From contig JANATG010000015.1 of assembly GCA_029449235.1 (NCBI GenBank), positions 1,364,001-1,428,000 of the forward strand: DNA of 64,000 nucleotides, read 5' to 3'. Source of the stretch: Linnemannia schmuckeri. Lineage: Eukaryota; Mortierellomycota; Mortierellomycetes; Mortierellales; Mortierellaceae. The position numbers and the translations under genes are program-made. This document shows positions 20,380 through 30,604 of this stretch, piece after piece (position 1 is the first letter of the stretch; each line of letters opens with the position of its first letter). The notes under the pieces are model-generated. The model saw only the letters and a program-made list of their open reading frames with translations, was not told the origin of the DNA and searched no databases.

Positions 20380-20887
20380 AGTACCGAGGAGGAGTGTCTT
20401 AAAAGCCTAAGCAGAACAGAGAGAAAGGTAAACCTTCTGTACCATTGTCTAACTATTGTCCGTCCTTTTTCATTATTGTTGTTTCGATCGTAGTCTTGTT
20501 ATTTTTGTTTGAATAGTAACTGACCCGTACTTTACTTTGTTTATTTTGGCTGGTTCACATAAATAGGGCTCCGCGCCAGAAGACAAGACGGAGAAGAAAG
20601 GCAGCTCTATCAGCATCGCATCCCCTTTTTTGTCAAATAAAAATATCACCTATCCTTCCTTCACCACTTTCTGACCAACAATCGCCAAATTGAGTCATGC
20701 GTTAGATTTGCAGGGACGATGCTTATTTTGTTTATCGTTTTGTTCCGCATGCCACATTTTGAGAATAACACTTTAATAGGTCTAGCGCCTTTGTTCTTCA
20801 CGGCATGAAAAACGGTCCAATCGGCATGAAAACCCTCCTTCACTTCGCCCAGTCAAAACAATCAACCATTTTGGCACATTTCAATTG

Positions 20888-22529
20888 CAGTCGGTCACAA
20901 AATATGTCAGATGGTACAAAATTTCTTCTTCCTTTCCACTATCCTCCTCGTCTCTCCGCCTAACTTGCATATACTCATCACAGGAAGTTGCGTTCCTTCT
21001 TGTGTTGCTGTGCATGAAGTTTAAGGTGGTAGTATGTATATAGGGATTTATTGAATTAGCTATATGTGGAAAGCGCTTGGTCATTCGACATATTTTGTGA
21101 GCTAGGGTTGGCAATTTGTTCCGGCATGAATATCAGTATGTTGTGTGCCCTCCCTTTGCATCAATTACTGCCTGGATCCTGTCGGGCATGCTGTGAATGA
21201 GGTTGTGACGAGTCTCGTTGTCGATCTTGTACCATTCACGCGTCAGTCGTTCCTAGAGCTCGATCATGCCCTTGGGTGGTTCTGAGTACGCTCCAAGCCT
21301 GTCGTTTACCCCTTTCCATAGGCGCTCGATAGGGTTGAGTCAGAGTACTGCGCTGGCCATGGAAGGAGACGTTCGTTGCCGGTCGTAAGCCCAACAGAGG
21401 CCAGGTACTCCTTCGTTTATTTGGCGGTGTATCGCTAGTCGTTATCCTGCTGAAGGTTAAATCTGTTAGGATCGATGTTGTAGTCCCGTAATGTCGCCAT
21501 GAGGTCATCCATGAAAATGTCGATGTAAAGGTCGGCGACGAGTCCACCTTGGATCTTGACCAGAAAGCCCGGGCCTTCCCACGTCATGCAGCTCCAAATG
21601 AAAATGCCTCCTCCTCTAAACTTGGCAGTGCCCACCACCCGTGATTCGTCCTCCACATGCTTGTTATGCGACGTGTTACTCTTGTCGCCGAACATTCATA
21701 CGTGCCAACCACCGTCTGCCCGAATCCGCTTGATCATGGTCTCATCTATCTAAACAACGCGACTCCAATCATCCTCCGCCCATCCGGCATAGGTCGCAGC
21801 AAAGCCCTTGCGGGTGATTTTGTTCGCTCTCGACAGTCGAGGTCTCTTTTTCATCTTCTTGGCCTTGTCACCGACTCTCTGCGATGCGCGGCGAACGGTT
21901 TGGGCGCTGACAGGATTCTTGTTCTCCTTGTTGAGCGCCTCTGTTGCCCAAACAGCATTTCTCGTGATGCCGTGACGCATATTGAGACTTACGTTGCAGG
22001 CGTCAGAGTCGGTCAACTTCCTTGGCCGGCCAGCTTTCGGACGCTCGATACCTCGCAATGCATCCTTAGGCAACTTCATGGCCCAGGTGGTGATCGTCGT
22101 CCGACCCACATTGATACGATTTGCGACCTGCTGGTGCATGAGACCGTCGGCAAGAGGCGACAGTGCCTTTCTCTTGGTGGTTGCAGGATAGGGCTTCATT
22201 TTTGCAGGGATGAAAGAAAGAGAGAGAGGAAAGCAGTGTGCAAAGTTTGAGACCTGGTTATACAGTAATATATTGAAAGTATTTTCTTTTTGTGTGTCAA
22301 TACTGTATTTTTAGACCCTACTTCCAAAATACGTCGGGTGAGTCGGAATGTTTGCGATGTGATTCTTCCCTCTTCGTTGGCCCTTATGATGTCTCACTTG
22401 CATGAACACATACCGCATTGACATTCCCTCCATCTCTCAGAGTCTCAGCTGGATAGAGCATTGTTTGAGAGAAAGCGGAGACGAAAAAGAAAATATTCCG
22501 TGCCATTTGACATATTTTGTGATCGACTG
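20888..22529 (-). mobile_element. Tc1/mariner-type DNA transposon, inactive
   Basis: Terminal inverted repeats: 20888 onward reads CAGTCGGTCACAAAATATGT, and the complement from 22529 reads CAGTCGATCACAAAATATGT; similarity continues for roughly 40 bp. The outer flanks are TG (20886-20887) and CA (22530-22531), not TA, so the expected TA duplication is mutated or the ends lie 2 bp further out. An internal inverted copy of the end motif (GACATATTTTGTGA near 21086; CAAAATACGTC near 22323) sits about 180-190 bp inside each terminus. A broken transposase lies between them. Confidence 0.8.
21133..22199 (-). pseudogene. Tc1/mariner transposase pseudogene
   Basis: From ATG 22199 the first 149 codons are intact. 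They carry a helix-turn-helix (MHQQVANRINVGRTTITTWA), the GRPRKL hook and the second Tc3-type HTH, then WAEDDWSRVV. Stops interrupt the catalytic domain at TAG 21750-21752 (just before IDET, the first Asp), TGA 21696-21698, TAG 21435-21437 (right after QQDND, the second Asp) and beyond. A frameshift around 21330-21360 separates WPAQYSDS from NPIERLWKGV (the Glu). The end reads HSMPDRIQAVIDAKGGHTTY, the typical C-terminus. Asp-to-Glu spacing is about 38, longer than the 34 of classical Tc1, but the count crosses the frameshift. The family cuts and pastes DNA at TA; this copy cannot encode an active enzyme. Confidence 0.88.
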
Positions 22530-25500
22530 CAGGAACGAGGCAGCTTTTTTTTTTCTTTTCTTTTTTATGTTTCCAGAATTGATGAACAACACTCGAGTGG
22601 ATCGCTGGGAAAGAGTTTAGCTTTCCATATGGATGGATAGAGGGAGGAAGGGAGAGATTTAAGCAATCAAGTACTTTTAGGAAGTCATAGCATCGTCCTT
22701 TGCATACCTTTCTCATGCTCGCCTAGCTAGTTGATATGTTCCGTGCAATTTAAAGTGGTCTGGTTCTGTCCTGGATAAGAGGTTGAGCTCTGTAGACTGA
22801 TGGTCAAGAGAAAAATAAAAGGCCAATAGGTTAAGGGAGGCAGACAAGGAGAAGCTTGTGGGTTTGACGGCTGTTTTTATTGCTATGACAGCCAGAGACG
22901 TACTTTCTCTTGGACAGGAGTTTGGAGATAGACTGATTCCTGATGGGGGGATCTGATGAAAAAGGAAGACGAATGCAAAGGAGAGAGGGAAGGGCGTTGT
23001 TGAATGAGAAGGTGATGGTTGGGAAGGAAGGGAAGGGACGATGGCGACACAGGAAGGAAAAGAGACAAAAAGAAATAAGAGAATAAACGAGAGAGAATAA
23101 TTGAAAATTGTACCTCTCCACATGATTTTGGTTTACTTGGAAGGCGGTCAGTTAACCAAGGATATTTGCCTCGACATTACTCGCATCCTCCTTGCTGCAC
23201 ACCATTCACGACCCTGCTACAGTATGTGAATGTAATTGAGGGACAATAAAACACAGCTTGCACCGCTGAGGAAAAAAGAGAACATGACAAAAAACGCAGA
23301 TAAGCTCCCTTGCTGCCCCTGTTTACTCTTAGCTGTCTCCCACCGCTATCAATTTTGCTTCGAAGCACAGGTCATTGCCGGGACTAAAAATTCAAGAACA
23401 GACAAAAAATGGAATGATCACTTGAGGATAGAAGTGGAGGTTATTCCTGTCTGGAAGAGAAAAAGTCTGGGAGCGTTTCCTGGGGCCTTTCTTATATTTA
23501 AGTAGAGTGATACTTATTGCACGTAGCAATGGCTCACAGCGCGTGTGAGCATATCGTTCAGAGAAAGAGAAAGGGGTTAAAAAAGAAAAAAAGGAGGGGG
23601 GACGCTGGATTGACGAAAGATTGACGTTATGTTCATTTGTTTGATTATTTTCCAACGACAGCCATGCGCGTCACGATGTTTTCGATGTCGTCCCTCTTCT
23701 CACTTTTTTTCCCTGTCAAACCGAAAAGGCAGCCAGCCGTAAACGTGAACATACAACCAGAGAAGCAGAGAAGAGAGGCACTACAAGAACGAGACACTCA
23801 TACACGATGCCTTGATAGTTCATTCGTAACAAAGTCTTTAACATACGACTAAATGATAAAACGATAAACGCGAATTTGAAAGGGAACGCGTCGAAAGATC
23901 AACAACCGCTAATTAACAACAGCCTCAGTCACTCAAGCCGTCTTGTCTCAATTGCAGGTTGCTCAGGTACTGCGCATCCAATCGCGAGACCTCTACCAGT
24001 CTGCCAATATCATGGAGGGGAGAAGGGAGATATAAGAAAAGTAACAAGAAAGCGCCTTCTATCCAAGAAGTACTTTTTTATCACCCTGAATATAGGTATT
24101 GACATGTGTGCCTGCGTTCTTTCTATTGCATGAGTACATGCTTTGGGGAAGTGAACCATCCTTTCTTATTTTTTAGTTTGTGAAGACTAGAGAGAACAAC
24201 AGTAGTCATAAAATGAGCTGGCGTGCTAGAAAAAGACAGACAAATTATGATCGCAACACAAGACATATGTTGATCAGTAACTGAGGCGAATAAAGCCCGG
24301 TTCTTGAGAGCCAGCACACAAAGCAAATAGACTCACATAGGGAAAAAGGCCACTCGCCTTGATCTGGCACCTTGAAAATAACATCGTTTGCATTGATCTG
24401 TGTAACACCCTGCCCACGTCTATGGTAAAAATTAGGGTGGATGAAAAAAAAAGGTACAGATAGAAACATTTCTTTATTTGAATTGTCTCAATCCTACCGT
24501 AGCGCGCACCTGTGTTTTCTCTGGATCCGCGAGATCGGGAATTATTACGAGGATGTGAGAGCGACAGAGAGAATGTTGGTTTCTGAGTTGGGTCACTATC
24601 CCTGCCGACCCCTGTTCATGCATGACTAACCCTTAAAGTAGGGGAGAGAGGGGAACAAATGTCGGTTTCGGACGATATCGAACGGCGACTGAAATAATGA
24701 ATGATTTGTCTCAAAAGAAAAAAAAATATGGTTCCTGAATTTGATCAAAAATGATGAAATGATTCCTCGACCGTTAGGAGGGAGGGATAGACGATGAGAC
24801 AAGGAGAGTGCATGGTATCTCGATACACATGCATGCAACATGCAATTCTCATAAGGGCAAGGGATCACTCCCATTTCGTTGCTCGTTGGTCATTTGGGTC
24901 AGGGCACCCCCACGTTGTTCAGTTGGTCTCGGATTATTATGCAGAAAGGTAATTACTTGGAGAATTAAGCAATTAGAGCCCAGGAGAACCCTCGGGGAGA
25001 GGAGGAGTGGTGACTGTACGCACCCAGTTCCCCTTTCCCTTGGTACCAGGCTAATGTATTCCCCAACTCATAGTTTTCAGTTCCGCATGGTGGTGATTGT
25101 TGGGTGTTTATGACGATGTAACGAGAGAAAGAGGGATATGTGTGTTGTGCATCATTTGGACTAGATCTTATTTTTACACCAAGCATAAGGCTATTTTTAC
25201 AAGGCATACAGTCCACCAAACGCCGGTCACTCATTCTGTTCCTCTTTCTGTTCCTCCTTCTGGGTGTGTGTGTGTAAAGGGGTGATTCACCACCAAAGGA
25301 GGGACACATCGATAAAAATAAGGAACGACAACACTGCTGGCACTTTCCTCTTTTCTCCTTCTTACTCCTTTTGCCACTCTTTTCGTGTCCTGGTTCCTTT
25401 TCTTCACTCTATTTCGTTTTTTTGTCTTGCTTTGTTTTCTCTTCTTTTGTTGTTTGCCATTCATTCGTCATTTCTCTCCCTGTACATCACCTCTCTCTCT

Positions 25501-25699
25501 CTCCCTCATTCATAACACACCCTTGATTGCTCTCTCTCTCTCTCATTTCCCCCTCTTTTGTATACACAGCCAGCACAGAGTACACAGCTTGTCCCACCTC
25601 AGGAACGATATCTTAATTCTGAGCGCCTTTTTTCTTTTCACAACCATCAGCACTCTACTTTCTCCCAGGACAAACAAAGGACAACAACACATAGTGACA
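22530..25699. other. No supported gene
   Basis: Low-complexity purine or pyrimidine tracts dominate (22720-23120 opposite frames; 25440-25560 CTCTCT runs). The last 400 bp form the pyrimidine-rich leader of the wall-sensor gene at 25700. Open frames of up to 136 codons in this stretch are compositionally simple. Nothing else was recognised. Confidence 0.45.
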
Positions 25700-28600
25700 A
25701 TGAGGGCAACACCATCATCATTGACCCTCAGTCTACTTCTCGCTTTGGCAATATTCCTACTGCCACTCGGTCTTGTCTACGCCCAACAGCAGCAACAGCA
25801 ACAGGAAGATCCATCGGCCCTTGCCAGCACTCTTACTAGTGATGACAGCAGTGCTAGCCACCACGAGTTGGGGATCGATCTCCGTCACCGGCGGCACCTG
25901 TACCGGGCAATCGAACACTTTTACACCTCTGTTGTCGAAAACAACACTCAGGAGAACAGCAAGAGAATCTGGACGAGAAGAAGGATGCAGAGGCGGGATC
26001 TGCTAAACGAGGTCCTCGGGAATGTCGTGCCTACACCCAGCAAAGACGGTTCTGGATCCATTGAGGGTATGTTCCCTTCTTTCTTTTTGTTTTGTTTTGT
26101 TTTGCTCTGTTTGTTACTCCAACCTTCCTTCCTTTCTCTCTCTCGCTTTCCCTGTCATCTTTTCATGGGACTTGCTTTGTCTATTTGCGCGCATGCATTT
26201 TTCTGCGATACCCAGAAAAGTGAACGTAATGTTCTCTTCTTCCATCCATCCCATCTACATTTCTTCATTTTTCGATTGGTACCTCTCTCCTCCACACATG
26301 CCATTCCGCCACTCCTTTGCCCATTTCCCTCATCCTTTCTGCCCGTCTCTCATCAAAATAAGGTGGGCCGCCGTGCTATAACCGCCCTCTCTCTCACTCG
26401 CCACTATTGTTAAACAGTTGTTTGGGATAAACAAGGAAGGGAGAGAGAGAATAGAAGAGACCAGACGGACGTCGCGTTTATTTTTTTTTCCAACACTTCT
26501 CATACGCACAGTGTAATGATACCCTTCACCCTCACTTTCACTCTTGCTCACTTCCTTTCCCCCTTTCTTTGCCACCCGGCCCAACCGGGTTCCAACCTTC
26601 CAACCACCTCTCCCATTCTTGCTTTCCCCTCCCCTTACATGCTTTAATTGAACCATAAACCATTGTCAATTAATGTTGCCTTTTCGCTTAGTGTCTGTGT
26701 CCCCTACCACTCCAAACCCCTCTCCCCCTCCCCTTGTCCCTTGTCTCTTCATTTTCCATATCTTACATCCAACCATTATTAACTTTTAAACTTCAAGGGT
26801 TTCAATACTGAATCTGGTTTTTTTTTGGTGGGCATGCATGGTGACGGCATGGTAGCGAGCAGGTGGTGAAAAACAAGATCCGATGGATAAATTTTGATGG
26901 GTATAGATTACATAGAAGAGTGGAGTCAGAAAGCTTTGGTGTTGTGACAGAGTCAATTGAAGAGCAGCCAGACATACAGAGAGAGGAACCTTTCCTTACC
27001 CAAGTGCCCAATGGAGTGGAGCACAGCTGTGGCGAGCCCGTGCTTTTTTTTTGTTGTTGTTTGTTGTTTGGTTACAGTGGGTTCTACCTCCATATTCACT
27101 CCCTATATCTACCGTACGGTACAAGCATGCTTTTCTTTGTGTCCTATACTTACTTGACATGTTTACATGCATCACTATTGATATTGTTGAAAGAAAAAAC
27201 GTCGAAGCAAAGAAAACTATCTACGTTCATTGCGTTAACCTCTTGGCGATTTTCTACTTTTCTTGCTATCCTATCCGTTCCTTCCCTTCCTTTGTTTGTT
27301 TTTGTTCTTCCTTTCATTCCATCCGTCTTGATCTCGTTGTTGTTGTTGTTGCGATCTTGTTCACGAATAACGTGAACGTGCAGTCCATCCAAGGACAATA
27401 GGAGATACAGCGACAGCAGAGGCATCAGAGGCGACCACGGAGGTGGTGACGACCCCTTCGCAGACTTTCTCTGATGCACTCCCTCCTCCTCCTTCTTCCT
27501 CTGATTCCGTCCCCGATGCGACGACTCCTCCCTCAAGCGGAGAATCGTCGGGCATCACAGCGACGACGTCTGCGGACGGTGGCACTGGTACGGGTACTAC
27601 GAGTGCTAAGACTGGTACTGGCACTCCTCCTATTATACCTCCTACTGACACTACTATCCCGTCGTCGTCAGAACCACCCTCTACACCCGATCCTACATTG
27701 GGCACTAGTGCTACCACCAATACCATTACCTCTACTGACGAACAACAACCTCCTACTTCGATTTCGCGTACGAAAATATGAATTGAATTAGCATGCGCTA
27801 GCGCAGTAGTATGATGTTACATGGAACAAAGGGCACACCACCAAGTAGTTTTTAGACGAAACTGACCCTATTGTTTCCCTTTATTTCTTTTCCTTTAGCT
27901 GTGTCGCCGACGGGAGATACAACGATGAATACGGGAGAGCCAACAACACCGCCGACTACAGAGCCTACAGTGCCACCTACAACTACAGATCCCACAACCC
28001 CTCCACCCGTGACTACGGACCCAACAACACCTCCTCCTGCCACTACAGAGCCAACAACGCCTCCTCCAGTCACGACTGAGCCCACGACACCGCCACCAGT
28101 CACCACGGACCCTACAACACCCCCTCCCGTTACGACGGATCCAACGACACCTCCTCCAGTTACCACTGACCCACCCATCACCACCAACGACCCTTCTACG
28201 ACTTCGAGATCCAGGGCAAGGATAACTACTACAAGCGGCAGCGGTCGCGGTGGATATACGAACCCGCCTATACCTGTTACGACTACGGATGGCGTCGCCA
28301 AACCTTCGGACACAGGCTCTTCAGGATCGACGAGCTCGAGTAATAAGACTGCTATCACCATTGGAGTTGTCATTGGTGCGTTTGTTGTTGCTGGAGGCAT
28401 TGGTGTCTGGGTCTTCCGCAAATGGAAGCTCTCTGTAAGTTCTCCATTTCTTTTATTGTACAAGGACATGGTCATGGAACAGGCGATACAATTGACTCAC
28501 ATATATACCTGTTCTCATGTGTTTAATTGTTGAATTAAAATAGCCGTCGAGAAAGTTCAAGAGCAAGATTAGGAGCTCAACGACGGTAGGAGGCATGGTA

Positions 28601-29122
28601 GGAGGCGGAGGAGCGGGAGGAGCAACCATAGGAGGTGACGACGACTATGACTCCTACACCGACATCTTCCGCCCATCACCACACGACTCTGCAGCCGGGG
28701 GCCCCGCAATGGCCTCCTCCATGGCCCCCGTATCCGTCGCTGAATCCTCACCCACTCATCAACAACAACCTCTTCCACAATCACAATCGCAATACGACCT
28801 TGGAATGTACGAACCACAACAACAACAAGTGCAGACACAAGGACAAGGACATAGTCCGAACCACCAACACATCAGCATGTCCAGCGCCGTGACCGCTTCG
28901 ACGACCGTACCAGATTATAGTCAGTATCGGTATGCGACTGGGTACGAGTCTGGGATTCCAGAGTCCATTCTGGGTAATGGCGGCGGATATCAACCGACGG
29001 GGTATCAGGAGCGGAATGAAATGCCGTATTCAATGTTTGAGAGCCAGGCGTATCATCCTGAAGGACCTGTTTCTTCTAATGGGCGGTCTACGGGCCAATT
29101 CTTGAGGGAGCTGCGCGAGTAG
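25700..29122 (+). CDS. Mucin-like single-pass membrane protein, Mid2-like cell-wall stress sensor type
   Basis: Four exons: 25700..26066, 27384..27767, 27899..28434 and 28544..29122; all junctions are GT-AG and phase-consistent (g|tc, c|ct, phase 0). This gives about 621 residues. Order: signal peptide (1-29, ending LVYA), a poly-Gln patch, a charged N-terminal domain (about 40-122), a Ser/Thr/Pro stalk (about 125-400) with six 10-residue repeats of the TTDPTTPPPV type, one transmembrane helix (IGVVIGAFVVAGGIGVWVF, about 405-425), the basic stop-transfer RKWKLSPSRKFKSK, then a cytosolic tail of ~190 residues rich in Gln, Gly, Ser and Pro. This architecture matches fungal wall-integrity sensors that report stress to Rho1/PKC signalling; no WSC domain is present. 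Intron 1 is 1317 nt, far longer than the others. The function is inferred from architecture only. Confidence 0.72.
27982..28161 (+). repeat. Six tandem 30-bp units encoding TTDPTTPPPV
   Basis: Codons vary at third positions while the decapeptide is kept (Asp/Glu and Val/Ala exchange), which suggests selection on the protein stalk rather than very recent expansion. Confidence 0.85.
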
Positions 29123-30205
29123 GTCGTGTTCCCCTCGTTATTTTGTATAGATAAAAATAAACCTGCCCATAGACACACCACACCGACGCGTCAAATTGAT
29201 CCCGTCTTCACTCCTGTCCTATGTCTACAGTGGGTCCTATGTTTCTGCTCTCATAAGCTTACGTCGCGTCCGTTGCAATTCGAATGCCCCAGGTCTTTCT
29301 GTGTTTTGAGTCGTGCTTTTCATCATCACTGGTCATTGATCATTAGTCGTTGCCATTGACAGAAGGAGGATATATACGAGAATGAGAAAAGAAAAACATC
29401 ATAGGGAAACAGAAAGAAAGGGGTGCAGGGTAGTCTAGGTGTAGGGAGCGTGGGATTGACCGAGCTGATGAAGTGAGGAGGCCAATGCTTGCATGTTTCT
29501 ACTTTCTAAACGTGCAGAATAGAAAAGTGCACTACCCTTAACATTCGACTAAGAGAGCGAGTTGGGCGCGTTTGATACCATCGCACCACTCATCGGCATG
29601 ATTGGTCTGTTTTTTTTTTTTTTTTTTTTTTTTTTTTTGAGCAAGTATGCGACAATGCGACAATGATGACAGTACAGGTCAAGCAAGACAAAAAAAAAGA
29701 ATTTCATCATGCCCGCATTGGCCCTTCTTTTTCCTTCTCCCTCCTTCTTTCGCTTAATGTGCATGAACGTTCGTTTGGGTTAGTGCTCTCAGTGGATTTG
29801 TACGGTACACTGGTAAAAATTTATTTGAGTTCCAAACTGTAAAAGGGGTACAGCGAGGATCATCATCATGTCATTTTTGGTAAGAGGGGATGTGGGAGAA
29901 ACAGCCATGTCTTGTTGGAGGGGTACGTAGCATCATAGTCGATCCACCCGATTCACTGTGACTGGCCAATGTGGACTTGCTTGCTTTTGCACGGCATAGA
30001 TAGCAAAGAGAGAAAATTATAGTCAAGTCCAATTTTCATGTCTGGGGACGTGTAGTATTGACACGAGCTTGACAGGTGAAGATGAGAGGTAAATGACGCG
30101 CATTTTTTTTTTGTTCGACTTGAACGAAAGATTTTTATCTGGGTACTCCTCAACAGCCAATGGCCCCGGTGCTCCTTCATCACTGCCATTATCGAGAACA
30201 ATTAA
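29123..30205. other. Intergenic stretch
   Basis: The 3' region of the sensor gene, a 29-nt T run (29610-29638), and the upstream promoter region of the CsbD-type gene. No gene is supported. Confidence 0.5.
29610..29638. repeat. 29-nt poly-T tract
   Basis: Uninterrupted T run in intergenic DNA; no retroelement body is recognisable next to it. Confidence 0.95.
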
Positions 30206-30240
30206 CCCCTCTTACACCCATCCAAAAAAAACGTATAAAA
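30206..30240 (+). promoter_or_regulatory. STRE-like CCCCT and TATA box of the CsbD-type gene
   Basis: CCCCT at 30206-30210 matches the stress-response element core of Msn2/4-type zinc fingers. TATAAAA at 30234-30240 lies 80 bp before the start codon, with a CACACA/ACAACAA leader between. The STRE is a five-base match and could be chance. Confidence 0.45.
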
Positions 30241-30319
30241 GGGCCTCTCTCCCACCATTTTCTTCTCATCATCAACACATTCTCACACACACATATCCAA
30301 ACAAAAACAACTTTTCAAC

Positions 30320-30604
30320 ATGACCGACAGACTCTCCAACACCTACAACTCCACCATGGGAAGCGCCAAGCAGACCGTCGGCAACACCGTCGGCAACGAG
30401 CAGCTCGCCTCCTCGGGTGCCCAGCAGAAGACCCAGGCCGATGCCAAGCAGGCCGCCGAGACCGCCCAGACTCACGCCTCTGGTGTCGGAAACAACATCA
30501 AGGGTGCTGCCAAGAAGGCCGTCGGAGGTGCCACTGGTGACCACTCGATGGAGGCTCGTGGACATGCCGACTCTGCCCAAGGCGACATCCAGCGCAACGT
30601 CTAA
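30320..30604 (+). CDS. CsbD-family stress protein (Hmp1-like)
   Basis: Intronless, 94 residues, hydrophilic, without Cys or Trp. It contains two degenerate copies of a CsbD-type motif: GSAKQTVGNTVGNEQLASSG (14-33) and GAAKKAVGGATGDHSMEARG (62-81). Bacterial CsbD/YjbJ proteins are abundant general-stress proteins. The fungal relative Hmp1 of Ustilago was described as recognising mismatched or cruciform DNA; whether that applies here is inference. C-ending codons and a close TATA box suggest strong expression. Confidence 0.8.
   Translation: MTDRLSNTYNSTMGSAKQTVGNTVGNEQLASSGAQQKTQADAKQAAETAQTHASGVGNNIKGAAKKAVGGATGDHSMEARGHADSAQGDIQRNV

Noticed and set aside
22713..23123. 136-codon minus-strand frame
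   Set aside because: Phe/Ser/Pro-rich shadow of a purine-rich plus strand; two other frames are open over the same bases.
26863..27030. Open segment in the sensor intron as a cassette exon
   Set aside because: All acceptor choices I tried lead to stops when joined to the phase-1 end of exon 1.
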